Source: Flagellimonas spongiicola
GTDB taxonomy: Bacteria; Bacteroidota; Bacteroidia; Flavobacteriales; Flavobacteriaceae
Direction of reading: 5' to 3'
DNA length: 64,000 nucleotides
NCBI RefSeq assembly: GCF_023502425.1
Contig: NZ_JAMFMA010000003.1
Location: forward strand, 186,001-250,000
Below the pieces are notes generated by a model. That model saw nothing but the letters and a program-made list of their open reading frames with translations. It did no database searches and had not been told where the DNA came from. Each line of letters opens with the position of its first letter. Position 1 is the stretch's first letter. Positions 53,958-63,706 of this stretch are shown here, in pieces. The position numbers and the translations under genes were made by a program.

Positions 53958-55769
53958 ATGTCAGCTACTGAACACGGACACGACGATCACGGACATCATC
54001 ATAAAGAAACCTTTGTAACCAAATATATCTTTAGTCAAGACCATAAGATGATTGCGAAGCAATATCTTATTACGGGTGTTTTGATTATGGGCTTCATCGG
54101 AATAGCAATGTCATTGTTGTTTAGAATGCAATTAGCTTGGCCAGGGGAATCCTTCTCTGTTTTTGAGGCGTTCTTAGGTAAATGGGCGCCAGATGGTGTA
54201 ATGGACGCTGATATCTATTTGGGTCTGGTGACCATGCATGGAACCATTATGGTGTTCTTTGTATTGACGGCCGGTCTAAGTGGTACATTTAGTAACCTTT
54301 TAATTCCTTTGCAGATTGGTGCACGTGATATGGCATCGGGCTTTTTGAACATGCTTTCCTTTTGGATGTTCTTCTTGTCTGCCGTTATTATGGTGATTTC
54401 ATTGTTTGTTGAGGCCGGACCAGCAGCAGCAGGATGGACGATCTATCCGCCGCTAAGCGCCTTGCCTATGGCACAACCAGGTTCGGGTGCCGGGATGACA
54501 CTTTGGTTGGTTTCCATGGCAATTTTCATCGCATCATCATTATTGGGTTCCTTGAACTATATCGTAACAGTGTTGAACTTAAGAACCAAAGGTATGTCAA
54601 TGACACGTTTGCCGTTGACAATTTGGGCCTTCTTCGTTACAGCTGTAATCGGTGTTATTTCCTTCCCAGTATTACTATCAGCAGCATTGTTGTTGATTAT
54701 GGATAGAAGTTTCGGAACATCCTTTTTCCTTTCAGATATTTTTATTCAAGGAGAAGTGTTACATTACCAAGGGGGGTCACCAGTATTGTTCGAGCACTTG
54801 TTTTGGTTCTTGGGTCACCCAGAGGTATATATTGTAATACTTCCAGCTATGGGTATTGTATCTGAGGTAATGGCGGTTAACGCACGTAAACCCATTTTCG
54901 GATATAGGGCGATGATTGCATCTATCTTGGCAATTGCGTTCTTATCCACAATTGTATGGGGTCACCATATGTTCATCTCAGGGATGAATCCATTCTTAGG
55001 TTCTGTATTTACATTTACTACCCTATTGATTGCGATACCATCAGCGGTAAAAGCGTTCAACTGGATAACGACCCTGTGGAAAGGAAATCTCCAGTTAAAT
55101 CCTGGGATGTTATTCTCCATTGGTATGGTTTCTACCTTTATTACAGGAGGATTGACCGGAATTATCTTAGGGGATAGTACTTTGGATATCAACGTACATG
55201 ATACTTATTTTGTAGTTGCCCACTTCCACTTGGTAATGGGTATCTCTGCACTATATGGATTGTTTGCTGGGGTGTACCACTGGTTCCCAAAAATGTTCCA
55301 AGGTAGGATGATGAACAAGAATTTAGGTTATGTACACTTCTGGATAACAGCAATTGGATCATATGGGATATTTTTCCCAATGCACTTTGTTGGTATGGCT
55401 GGTGTTCCAAGAAGATACTATGAGAATACAGCATTCCCAATATTCGATGAATTGACTAATGTACAGGTATTGATGACAGTATTTGCCATCATTACAGCTG
55501 GAGCTCAATTGATTTTTGCCTTTAACTTCATACGTAGTATTTTCTACGGAAAGAAAGGGCCTTTGAATCCTTGGAAGGCAACAACATTGGAATGGACAGC
55601 ACCACAGGAACATATCCATGGAAACTGGCCAGGAGCTATCCCACATGTGCATCGTTGGGCTTACGACTACAGTAAGACCTATGAAAACGGAGAATATATT
55701 CTTCCTGGACAAGACTTTGTACCTCAGACAGTCCCATTACAAGACAATGAGGAAGAATTAAACCATTAA
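53958..55769 (+). CDS. coxA: cytochrome c oxidase subunit I (aa3 type)
   Basis: Catalytic subunit of the haem-copper oxidase, 603 residues, with twelve helices. Active-site features are present: HPEVY (CuB histidine joined to tyrosine), TIVWGHHMF (two CuB histidines), and VAHFHLVMG (haem a and a3 ligands). The N-terminus has seven histidines within residues 6-15 (HGHDDHGHHH). Subunits III and IV are not in the cluster. A terminator follows. Confidence 0.97.
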   Translation: MSATEHGHDDHGHHHKETFVTKYIFSQDHKMIAKQYLITGVLIMGFIGIAMSLLFRMQLAWPGESFSVFEAFLGKWAPDGVMDADIYLGLVTMHGTIMVFFVLTAGLSGTFSNLLIPLQIGARDMASGFLNMLSFWMFFLSAVIMVISLFVEAGPAAAGWTIYPPLSALPMAQPGSGAGMTLWLVSMAIFIASSLLGSLNYIVTVLNLRTKGMSMTRLPLTIWAFFVTAVIGVISFPVLLSAALLLIMDRSFGTSFFLSDIFIQGEVLHYQGGSPVLFEHLFWFLGHPEVYIVILPAMGIVSEVMAVNARKPIFGYRAMIASILAIAFLSTIVWGHHMFISGMNPFLGSVFTFTTLLIAIPSAVKAFNWITTLWKGNLQLNPGMLFSIGMVSTFITGGLTGIILGDSTLDINVHDTYFVVAHFHLVMGISALYGLFAGVYHWFPKMFQGRMMNKNLGYVHFWITAIGSYGIFFPMHFVGMAGVPRRYYENTAFPIFDELTNVQVLMTVFAIITAGAQLIFAFNFIRSIFYGKKGPLNPWKATTLEWTAPQEHIHGNWPGAIPHVHRWAYDYSKTYENGEYILPGQDFVPQTVPLQDNEEELNH

Positions 55770-55790
55770 TAAAGGTTTAATCGAAAAAAT

Positions 55791-55820
55791 TGGCCCATCC
55801 TTTTAGGATGGGCTTTTTTG
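55791..55820 (+). terminator. terminator of the act-cox operon
   Basis: GCCCATCC (55793-55800) pairs with GGATGGGC (55806-55813), loop TTTTA, followed by six T. Confidence 0.93.
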
Positions 55821-55892
55821 TTGAGTGACTTTGGTACAGCAATTGTTAATACGAATTGTAATATCTTTAATAACCCTATAAATCCAATAGCC

Positions 55893-56723
55893 TTGAAAAA
55901 ACTGGTCATTCTATTCATAGTGTTAATGTGTCAAGTAACACTTTGCGCACAACGAAAACCTAAAATCAAAGGGAGTCGAATTGTAACAGAAGTAACAGGT
56001 GAACTGCCTATGTTTGATGCGGTTCAATTGAATGATGATTTGGATATTGTCCTAAAGAAATCTTTTGGGCCTGGCTATCGCATAGAAGCAGACGATAACT
56101 TGGTGGATATACTAAAGTTCAAGGTTGAAGATGGAACACTTATCATTAGTTCTTTTTATGATATCACCGCTAAAAAGAAACTGGATATCACTGTGAATTT
56201 TACGGAGCTTAGGGCAATTTCCGCTAAAAAAGGAAGTATCACAACTCCAGAAATGATCAGTAGTGATGAACTCTTTGTAGATGCCTTTTCAGATGCTCAA
56301 CTGAATCTTCAGGCAAGTGCAGCGGTAATGGATATCAATATGGAAGACAGCAGTAGGGCGGATTTTAATGTTGATGTAGATTCATTGAATATCAGTATTA
56401 ATGGGCGCGCAGAAAGCTACATATATGCAGTTAATGGTGTGAGTCTTGTAGATGTAGAGCAAAATGGCTCGCTTACCCTGGAAGGAACTTCAGAAAAGAT
56501 TGATTTGACCCTAACGGACAATTCTAAAGCCAAGGCAGGAAAGATGGAAGCGGGCAATGTAAAACTGAAAATTGAAAATGCGGCAACTGCAAGAATCTAT
56601 GCCTACAAGGAATTGGAGTTAAGTGCAATTGACAACACAAGAGTATATTTGTACGGAAATCCAAAAGTTAATATTGTAGAATTTTCTAATACTACCCAAT
56701 TACTGAAAAAGGAGGAACAATAG
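55893..56723 (+). CDS. secreted DUF2807 (head GIN) protein
   Basis: A 276-residue exported protein. The TTG at 55893 starts a clean signal peptide (LKKLVILFIVLMCQVTLCAQ); the longer frame from 55818 overlaps the preceding terminator and has no fit. The mature part has repeated beta strands (LDIVLKKS, LDITVNF, AELRA-like, LNISINGRAES) typical of the DUF2807 putative auto-transporter adhesin fold. Role unknown; family members are thought to be envelope or surface proteins. It ends six bases before ruvB. Confidence 0.75.
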   Translation: MKKLVILFIVLMCQVTLCAQRKPKIKGSRIVTEVTGELPMFDAVQLNDDLDIVLKKSFGPGYRIEADDNLVDILKFKVEDGTLIISSFYDITAKKKLDITVNFTELRAISAKKGSITTPEMISSDELFVDAFSDAQLNLQASAAVMDINMEDSSRADFNVDVDSLNISINGRAESYIYAVNGVSLVDVEQNGSLTLEGTSEKIDLTLTDNSKAKAGKMEAGNVKLKIENAATARIYAYKELELSAIDNTRVYLYGNPKVNIVEFSNTTQLLKKEEQ

Positions 56724-56729
56724 TTATTT

Positions 56730-57752
56730 ATGAACGAAAATCTAGATCCTACATCCCAGAATTTTTCCCAAGAGGAAATAGATATTGAAAGGGCATTGCG
56801 CCCTGTTACTTTCGATGATTTTACGGGCCAGGAGCAGGTTCTGGAAAACCTAAAGATTTTTGTCCAAGCAGCTAATCTTAGGGGAGAGGCATTGGACCAT
56901 ACATTGTTTCATGGGCCTCCCGGATTGGGTAAAACAACTTTGGCCCATATCCTTGCAAATGAGTTGGGTGTTGGGATTAAGGTTACGTCAGGGCCAGTTT
57001 TGGACAAACCAGGGGATTTAGCGGGACTCTTGACCAATCTTGAAGAACGCGATGTACTCTTTATTGATGAAATCCATCGATTGAGTCCCATTGTTGAGGA
57101 ATACTTGTATTCAGCAATGGAAGACTATAAAATCGATATCATGATTGAAACTGGACCAAATGCCCGCACCGTTCAAATTAATTTAAGTCCATTTACATTG
57201 ATTGGAGCTACAACCCGCTCTGGGTTGCTTACAGCGCCGATGCGTGCAAGGTTTGGCATACAAAGCAGACTTCAATACTACAATACTGAATTGTTATCGA
57301 CAATTGTGGAAAGAAGCGCCCATATCTTAAAAGTACCCATCTCCAATGAAGCAGCAATTGAAATTGCAGGTCGGAGTAGAGGTACACCTAGGATTTGCAA
57401 TGCGCTATTGCGAAGAGTTCGGGATTTTGCCCAAATAAAAGGAGATGGCAACATTGATATGAAGATTTCAAAATTTGGTTTGAAAGCTTTGAATGTAGAT
57501 GCACACGGTCTTGATGAAATGGACAATAAAATTCTTTCTACCATCATAGATAAATTCAAAGGAGGTCCAGTGGGGATTACTACGTTGGCAACTGCAGTGT
57601 CGGAAAGTGCGGAGACCATAGAAGAAGTATATGAACCTTTCTTGATACAGCAAGGGTTTATTATGCGCACCCCCCGTGGTAGAGAGGTTACGGAGTTGGC
57701 CTATAAACACCTTGGTAAAGTCAAAGGAGGGCCACAGGGAGAGTTATTCTGA
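56730..57752 (+). CDS. ruvB: Holliday junction helicase RuvB
   Basis: AAA+ motor that drives branch migration with RuvA. 340 residues, with Walker [13 protein letters not shown] (about 62-73), Walker [10 protein letters not shown], the sensor [14 protein letters not shown], and the C-terminal winged-helix DNA-binding part (about 255-335; [22 protein letters not shown]). Last nine bases overlap the convergent TetR gene. ruvA begins at 63707, six kilobases away on the same strand. Confidence 0.97.
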   Translation: MNENLDPTSQNFSQEEIDIERALRPVTFDDFTGQEQVLENLKIFVQAANLRGEALDHTLFHGPPGLGKTTLAHILANELGVGIKVTSGPVLDKPGDLAGLLTNLEERDVLFIDEIHRLSPIVEEYLYSAMEDYKIDIMIETGPNARTVQINLSPFTLIGATTRSGLLTAPMRARFGIQSRLQYYNTELLSTIVERSAHILKVPISNEAAIEIAGRSRGTPRICNALLRRVRDFAQIKGDGNIDMKISKFGLKALNVDAHGLDEMDNKILSTIIDKFKGGPVGITTLATAVSESAETIEEVYEPFLIQQGFIMRTPRGREVTELAYKHLGKVKGGPQGELF

Positions 57753-58334
57753 TAAACTCGCATCCAAAATTTTATCCAAGCCCCATTTCAAGGTATGCAA
57801 CATTTTCTCGTTGCTCAGGGCACAGACATCCTTTGAAGCAATTACAGCTTCAATTCCAATTAACAAAACCCCTAAGCTAACGAGCATTTCAGTCTCTTTC
57901 GAATCCATGTCTGGTGCTTTTTCGGCAAATAGCTTTCTGAGTAGATTGCGTCGGTTTTGACCGCGTTCCAATTTTGGGTCGGATAATAAAGCGGCACCCA
58001 AGAATTTTTTGGAAGTATTCTCGTGCTCCAGTATAAAATTCAGATGCTCTTGTTGAACAGCTAATAGGGCATCTTTTAAATTGTGATTGGCGTGCTGTTC
58101 AAGTAACGCTTCTGTATTTGGTACATTCAATTGCAAAACCAGTTCCGTTGAAAGTGAATCGATATTAGAATAATAGCGGTATATGGTTGCTCGGGATATA
58201 TTGGCTTCAGCAGCAACGTTTTCCATGGTAATTGGAATTTCTTGTTCCACAAGTTTGCTTGCGGCCTGTAAGATGCTATTCCGTGTTTCTTGTTTTTGTT
58301 TCTGCCTTCCTGATTCTAAATGCCCTTTACTCAT
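57744..58334 (-). CDS. TetR/AcrR-family transcriptional regulator
   Basis: A 196-residue regulator. The HTH part is at about 15-60 ([33 protein letters not shown]) and the rest is the ligand-binding helical domain. It is divergent from a cupin gene, 72 bases away, and has a palindrome that overlaps its start codon, so it probably represses itself and the cupin gene (inference). Its ligand is unknown. The 3' end overlaps ruvB by nine bases. Confidence 0.9.
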   Translation of the reverse strand: MSKGHLESGRQKQKQETRNSILQAASKLVEQEIPITMENVAAEANISRATIYRYYSNIDSLSTELVLQLNVPNTEALLEQHANHNLKDALLAVQQEHLNFILEHENTSKKFLGAALLSDPKLERGQNRRNLLRKLFAEKAPDMDSKETEMLVSLGVLLIGIEAVIASKDVCALSNEKMLHTLKWGLDKILDASLSE

Positions 58335-58349
58335 GAGACAAATGTCTTA
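58334..58349. promoter_or_regulatory. TetR operator candidate 1
   Basis: Near-perfect palindrome TGAGACAAATGTCTTA, with core AGACA-AA-TGTCT. It overlaps the first base of the TetR gene start codon, suiting autoregulation. It shares GAGACAAA with the second site. Confidence 0.65.
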
Positions 58350-58385
58350 TAAAATTTTGAAATGTAAAAACAATTGTGTAGTATT

Positions 58386-58403
58386 GTGAGACAAAAATCT
58401 CAC
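58386..58403. promoter_or_regulatory. TetR operator candidate 2
   Basis: Perfect 6-bp arms GTGAGA (58386-58391) and TCTCAC (58398-58403) around CAAAAA. It ends three bases before the cupin start codon. Same TGAGACAAA core as site 1. Confidence 0.65.
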
Positions 58404-58406
58404 GAA

Positions 58407-58853
58407 ATGAAAGATTCAGCTACAGTTTGGGTTCTAGGACACAAAATCACGTTTCACCCAACAACCGGAGATTACGATTTAATTGCCTGCGAAACACCGG
58501 GAGGAAGTCAAGGCCCACCACCGCATGTGCATTCCAATTACAAAGAGGCATTTTTGATTTTGGATGGTGAGATGGAGTTCTTTGTAAACGGAACAACCCA
58601 AACGCTTGGTCCTGGCGAATCCATAGATATACCACCTGGAACCTTGCACACCTTCAATAACAAAAGCGATAAAACCTGCTCTTGGATAAATATTCATAGT
58701 CCTAAAGGGTTTTCCAAGTTTTTCAGAACCTACGGGATAGAGGATGGGACAGAAGGTGCCATTGAAAAGTCGGTGAGTCCTGAAATAATCCAGAAAGTAT
58801 TGCAAACCGCTCGTGATTTTGACATGGCCATTCCTGAAATTCCTATGGTGTGA
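58407..58853 (+). CDS. cupin-domain protein
   Basis: A 148-residue single cupin from the ATG at 58407 (MKDSATVWVLGHKITF); the longer frame from 58374 spans the operator and is rejected. Cupin motif 1 appears as PPPHVHSNYKEAFLILDGEMEF (split: residues about 37-47 and 48-58), and motif 2 as GESIDIPPGTLHTFNN, giving possible metal ligands of two His and one Glu in motif 1 and a His in motif 2. It is controlled by the divergent TetR gene (inference). Substrate unknown; quercetinase-like or other small-molecule dioxygenase and isomerase roles are possible. Confidence 0.85.
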   Translation: MKDSATVWVLGHKITFHPTTGDYDLIACETPGGSQGPPPHVHSNYKEAFLILDGEMEFFVNGTTQTLGPGESIDIPPGTLHTFNNKSDKTCSWINIHSPKGFSKFFRTYGIEDGTEGAIEKSVSPEIIQKVLQTARDFDMAIPEIPMV

Positions 58854-58903
58854 TCGTATTTGGTTTCGTATCTTGAGCACCTAGGATTTATGATGAGCCA
58901 CGG

Positions 58904-59833
58904 GTGTCCAAGAACGAATTGAAAAATAAATACACTTCTTTAATTAAGACCGAAGCCAAGCGCCTCGGTTTTTTGTCTTGTGGCATATCCCAAGCTGGAT
59001 TTTTGGAAGAAGAAGCACCGCGATTGGAAAATTGGCTTCAAAATGGAATGCATGGACAAATGCAATACATGGAAAACCATTTTGATAAACGATTGGATCC
59101 AACCAAACTTGTGGATGGTGCTAAATCGGTCGTTTCGCTACTGCTCAATTATTATCCTGAGAACAAACAAAAGTCTGATGCTTACAAGATTTCCAAATAT
59201 GCCTATGGCAAAGACTATCATTTTGTAATTAAGGATAAACTTAAATCCCTAATGTCTTTTATACAAGAGGAAATTGGCGAGGTACATGGAAGGGCATTTG
59301 TGGATTCCGCCCCGGTTTTGGACAAAGCTTGGGCAGCTAAAAGCGGCTTGGGTTGGATTGGAAAGCACAGCAACCTTTTAACACAACAAGTAGGGTCCTT
59401 TTACTTTATTGCTGAATTGATATTGGATTTGGAATTGGATTATGACAATCCAACAACGGACCATTGTGGTACATGTACAGCTTGTATTGACGCCTGCCCA
59501 ACGGATGCCATTGTGCAACCATATGTTGTTGATGGAAGTAAATGCATTTCTTATTTTACTATCGAACTCAAAGATGCAATTCCAACCGAATTCAAAGACA
59601 AAATGGATAATTGGATGTTTGGGTGTGATATATGCCAAGACGTTTGCCCATGGAACCGATTCTCGAAACCTCACCAAGAACCTTTGTTTCAACCTCACCC
59701 TGAGCTATTGCATATGAGTAAGGGAGATTGGGAAGAAATAACCGAAGAAGTTTTTCGTGAGTTATTTAGAAAATCCGCGGTAAAACGAACCAAATACGAA
59801 GGTTTAAAACGCAATATCCAATTCCTGAAATAA
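58904..59833 (+). CDS. queG: epoxyqueuosine reductase QueG
   Basis: Last step of queuosine modification of tRNA: reduces epoxyqueuosine using cobalamin and two 4Fe-4S clusters. 309 residues from a GTG; no in-frame ATG is nearby upstream. The iron-sulfur motifs are [16 protein letters not shown] (about 190-205) and [13 protein letters not shown] (about 244-256). [23 protein letters not shown] is a family segment (residues about 61-70 and 71-83). The product is cytoplasmic. Other queuosine genes are not in the window. Confidence 0.94.
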   Translation: MSKNELKNKYTSLIKTEAKRLGFLSCGISQAGFLEEEAPRLENWLQNGMHGQMQYMENHFDKRLDPTKLVDGAKSVVSLLLNYYPENKQKSDAYKISKYAYGKDYHFVIKDKLKSLMSFIQEEIGEVHGRAFVDSAPVLDKAWAAKSGLGWIGKHSNLLTQQVGSFYFIAELILDLELDYDNPTTDHCGTCTACIDACPTDAIVQPYVVDGSKCISYFTIELKDAIPTEFKDKMDNWMFGCDICQDVCPWNRFSKPHQEPLFQPHPELLHMSKGDWEEITEEVFRELFRKSAVKRTKYEGLKRNIQFLK

Positions 59834-59972
59834 GAACTCCATAAATTTCAAACGTTTTCGTTGGTAATATTTCAATTTTGGCCATTGTATTTTACCAATC
59901 GACTAAGGAAAATACTATATTCATAGAATTGAATTATTGAGTAAATACCAATTGAATTAAATCTTCGCAGGC

Positions 59973-61277
59973 ATGGGCACAATTACGAAACCCCGATTAG
60001 GTTTTTGGCAAATATGGAATATGAATGTTGGGTTTTTGGGAATCCAATACAGTTTTGGACTGCAACAGACGGCAATAAATCCAATTTTTCTTTTTTTAGG
60101 TGCCTCAGAGGAAATGTTGCCCATATTAAACATTGCTGGACCCGTAACCGGTTTGATAGTGCAACCAATAATTGGAGCAGTATCTGATAAGACGTGGTCA
60201 CCAAAATGGGGTAGGCGTAAACCTTTCTTTTTGATTGGTGCGATTATGGGAAGTCTCTGTTTGTTCGCTTTCCCTTTAAGTCCGGCGCTATGGTTTGCGG
60301 TTGGCTTGCTTTGGATACTGGATGTAGGAAATAATATGGCCATGGAACCCTACCGTGCTTTTGTAGGAGATAAACTTCCTGATAGTCAACTAAATATTGG
60401 ATACCAAATGCAAAGTTTGTTTGTAGGAGCCGGTATCCTTTTGGCGAATGCTTCAATCTTTTTGTTTCAATCTTGGTTTGGAGGCGGTGAGGAGACAACC
60501 GGCTCAATCCCAACGTGGCTATATAACTCATTTTTCATAGGATCTTTTTTGTCAATCGCAACTATATTGTGGTCTGTATTAAAGACCCCTGAGATTCCGC
60601 CATCAGATGAAGAATTAAAAGAAATCAATGAGCACAAGGGCTTGCCTTTTATCGAACGCTTTAAAATGCCGTTCAGGGAAATTGGAGCCGCAGTTAAGGA
60701 AATGCCCAAATTTATGTGGAAGCTTTCAGGAGTCTACTTGTTTCAGTGGTATGCCCTTTTTGTTTACTGGCAGTTTATTACACCTTTGTTCCGTGCTACA
60801 ATGGGGTTTGATACTTCTGAAGCGGCAGCTCAAGCGGCTAAAATGAGTACAACTTATAATATTGTAACAGCGGTAGTGGCCCTTATTTTGGTTCCACTTA
60901 CCGTCAAGTTCGGAGGTAAGAAAATTTATGCTCTAAGTCTTGTGGGTACCGGGTTGGCATTGTTTGCCATTCCCAATATTTCGGACCCTGTAATGGTACT
61001 ATTCCCTATGATTCTATTTGGAATCGGTTGGGCGGCCATGATGGGAATTCCTTATAGTATGGTTTCCAAAATCGTACCGCAAGAAAGAAGAGGAGTGTAT
61101 ATGGGTATTCTAAACATGATGATTGTAATCCCAATGGGAATTCAAACTTTGTCATTTGGGCCCATATTCAAAAACCTTTTAGGTGCGAATTCAATCAACG
61201 CGATGTTCTTTGCCGGTACCTGTTTTATTATTGCGGCAGTTTTGGCCATGCGGTTGAATGTCAAAAAAGATGCATAA
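59973..61277 (+). CDS. MFS transporter, SLC45/sugar-symporter-like
   Basis: A 434-residue major facilitator with twelve helices. The sequence SDKTWSPKWGRRKPFFLIG (about 71-89) is the loop 2-3 motif, and DVGNNMAMEPYRAFVGD (about 115-131) is typical of the SLC45/sucrose-symporter type. A sugar or glycoside is the likely cargo; no carbohydrate enzyme is nearby to say which. Followed by a small inverted repeat (61301-61318). Confidence 0.85.
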   Translation: MGTITKPRLGFWQIWNMNVGFLGIQYSFGLQQTAINPIFLFLGASEEMLPILNIAGPVTGLIVQPIIGAVSDKTWSPKWGRRKPFFLIGAIMGSLCLFAFPLSPALWFAVGLLWILDVGNNMAMEPYRAFVGDKLPDSQLNIGYQMQSLFVGAGILLANASIFLFQSWFGGGEETTGSIPTWLYNSFFIGSFLSIATILWSVLKTPEIPPSDEELKEINEHKGLPFIERFKMPFREIGAAVKEMPKFMWKLSGVYLFQWYALFVYWQFITPLFRATMGFDTSEAAAQAAKMSTTYNIVTAVVALILVPLTVKFGGKKIYALSLVGTGLALFAIPNISDPVMVLFPMILFGIGWAAMMGIPYSMVSKIVPQERRGVYMGILNMMIVIPMGIQTLSFGPIFKNLLGANSINAMFFAGTCFIIAAVLAMRLNVKKDA

Positions 61278-61300
61278 TCAGTTTTCTATTTGAACTTACA

Positions 61301-61318
61301 TCCTGAGCGTATTCAGGA
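61301..61318. repeat. short inverted repeat, TCCTGA / TCAGGA
   Basis: TCCTGA (61301-61306), GCGTAT, TCAGGA (61313-61318). There is no T-tract, so it is a weak terminator at best. It resembles the TCCTGAGCG-type dispersed sequence that is common in Bacteroidetes genomes (recollection). Confidence 0.4.
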
Positions 61319-61385
61319 AATGGATTCCGATTTTATGTAGGTATTCTAACGGAATGCCATAAATTTACCGATTCAAATTTCAGGT

Positions 61386-63686
61386 ATGAGCAAAGATAAA
61401 CAGCGAAAGGAAGCATTACTATATCATGCTAAACCACAGCCCGGTAAGATAAAAGTTGTACCCACCAAACCTTATGCTACACAACGCGATTTGGCATTGG
61501 CTTATTCCCCAGGAGTGGCAGAACCTTGCTTAGAGATTGAAAAGAACAAGGAGGACGTTTACAGATACACGGCAAAAGGAAATATAGTTGCCGTAATCTC
61601 AAACGGAACTGCGGTTTTGGGCTTAGGTAATATTGGTCCAGAAGCTTCCAAACCAGTAATGGAAGGAAAGAGTTTGCTCTTCAAGATTTTTGCTGATATC
61701 GATGGGATTGACATTGAATTGGATACGGAAGATGTTGAAAAGTTCATTGAAACCGTAAAAACGATTGCACCAACTTTTGGAGGGATAAATTTAGAGGATA
61801 TCAAAGCGCCGGAAGCCTTTGAAATTGAAAGACGGTTAAAGGAAGAGCTGGATATTCCTGTAATGCATGATGACCAGCATGGAACTGCTATCATCTCCGC
61901 TGCTGCCTTGCTAAATGCCTTGGAAATAACAGGTAAAAAGATTGATGAGGTGAAGATCGTGGTAAGTGGGGCAGGAGCGGCTGCAGTATCTTGCACACGT
62001 TTATATAAGGCATTTGGTGCCAAGGCTGAAAATATTGCCATGCTTGACAGCAAGGGGGTAATACGAAGTGACCGCGCCAATTTGACCAAGGAGAAATTGG
62101 AATTTGCTACAGATCGCAAAATTGACACCTTGGACGAAGCGCTCAAGGATGCCGATGTTTTTATTGGCCTTTCCATCGCCAATATCATGACACCCCAAAT
62201 GCTGGAATCCATGGCCAAAAACCCTATTGTCTTTGCCATGGCCAATCCAGACCCTGAAATAGAATATAATTTGGCTTGCCAAACCAGAAAGGATATCATC
62301 ATGGCGACCGGTCGTTCAGACCATCCAAATCAGGTGAATAATGTTTTGGGATTTCCATTTATTTTTAGGGGAGCTTTGGACGTTCGTGCTACAAAGATCA
62401 ATGAAGAAATGAAAATGGCTGCGGTGAGGGCGTTGGCAGATTTAGCCCGTGAGCCAGTTCCAGAACAGGTCAATATTGCCTATGACGCCACTCGTTTGAC
62501 CTTTGGGAAGGATTATATCATCCCAAAACCATTTGATCCAAGATTGATTACAAAAATTCCACCAGCTGTTGCAAAAGCGGCCATGGATAGTGGAGTGGCA
62601 AAGTCACCCATAAAAGATTGGGCAAGGTATGAGGAAGAATTATACCAACGCTCTGGTAACGATAATAAAGTGGTTCGTTTGATGCATAATAGAGCTCGAA
62701 TCAATCCAAAACGTATTGTGTTTGCCGAAGCCGAATTATTGGATGTGATGAAGGCTGCACAAATTGTTTATGAAGAGGGAATTGCCATTCCTATTCTTTT
62801 AGGTAATCGTGAGATTATTGAAGGTCTTAAAAAGGATTTGGATTTTGATGCGGAAGTTGAAATTATAGACCCAAGATCAGAAGAAGCCAGTGAAGTGCGT
62901 ACCAGGTATGCAATGAAACTATGGGAATCCCGAAAAAGAAAAGGTGAAACGCAATATAGTGCTCGGATAAACATGGGGAAACGAAATTATTTCGGTTCCA
63001 TGATGCTGTTGGAAGGTGATGCCGATGGCATGATTTCTGGCTATTCCAGAGCATACCCTAAAGTATTGAAGCCTGTTTTTGAGGTTTTGGGCAGGGCTAA
63101 AGGTGTGACCAATGCTTCAACCGTAAACATTATGATTACTGACCGTGGACCTTTGTTTTTGGCAGATACGTCCATAAATGTAGATCCAAATGCAGAAGAA
63201 TTGGCGGAAATTGCCCAGATGACCGCAAATGTGGCCAATACCTTCGGATTTAATCCAGTAATGGCCTTGTTGTCCTATGCAAATTATGGGTCTTCCAGTC
63301 ATCCTAATGCGCAAAAGGTAAGGGAGGCTGTCCGAATATTACATGAAACCAATCCCGATTTGGTCGTAGATGGTGAGATTCAAACGGATTTTGCCCTAGA
63401 TCAGGATTTATGTCATAACAATTTCCCATTTTCCAAATTAGCGGGTAAAAAGACCAATACATTGATTTTCCCAAATTTGGATTCTGCCAATATCACCTAT
63501 AAATTATTGAAAGGACTCCATAATGCGGAATCAATAGGGCCAATAATGGTTGGTTTAAGAAGATCAGCTCATATTTTACAATTGGGTGCCAGTGTTGATG
63601 AAATGGTGAATATGGCTGCTGTAGCTGTTATTGATGCCCAAGAAAGAGAGAAACGAAGATTGGCGCATATGCATGCTGAAGAGTAA
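61386..63686 (+). CDS. maeB: NADP-dependent malic enzyme, MaeB type
   Basis: Decarboxylates malate to pyruvate, making NADPH. The 766-residue MaeB form has a malic enzyme domain (about 1-430; TKPYATQRDLALAYSPGVAEP, DDQHGTAI, VVSGAGAAAVSC) and a phosphotransacetylase-like C-terminal domain (about 435-766), a regulatory module in known MaeB enzymes. It precedes ruvA by 20 bases on the same strand, suggesting cotranscription. Confidence 0.95.
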   Translation: MSKDKQRKEALLYHAKPQPGKIKVVPTKPYATQRDLALAYSPGVAEPCLEIEKNKEDVYRYTAKGNIVAVISNGTAVLGLGNIGPEASKPVMEGKSLLFKIFADIDGIDIELDTEDVEKFIETVKTIAPTFGGINLEDIKAPEAFEIERRLKEELDIPVMHDDQHGTAIISAAALLNALEITGKKIDEVKIVVSGAGAAAVSCTRLYKAFGAKAENIAMLDSKGVIRSDRANLTKEKLEFATDRKIDTLDEALKDADVFIGLSIANIMTPQMLESMAKNPIVFAMANPDPEIEYNLACQTRKDIIMATGRSDHPNQVNNVLGFPFIFRGALDVRATKINEEMKMAAVRALADLAREPVPEQVNIAYDATRLTFGKDYIIPKPFDPRLITKIPPAVAKAAMDSGVAKSPIKDWARYEEELYQRSGNDNKVVRLMHNRARINPKRIVFAEAELLDVMKAAQIVYEEGIAIPILLGNREIIEGLKKDLDFDAEVEIIDPRSEEASEVRTRYAMKLWESRKRKGETQYSARINMGKRNYFGSMMLLEGDADGMISGYSRAYPKVLKPVFEVLGRAKGVTNASTVNIMITDRGPLFLADTSINVDPNAEELAEIAQMTANVANTFGFNPVMALLSYANYGSSSHPNAQKVREAVRILHETNPDLVVDGEIQTDFALDQDLCHNNFPFSKLAGKKTNTLIFPNLDSANITYKLLKGLHNAESIGPIMVGLRRSAHILQLGASVDEMVNMAAVAVIDAQEREKRRLAHMHAEE

Positions 63687-63706
63687 CTTAGCAGAAAAGT
63701 AAAACC

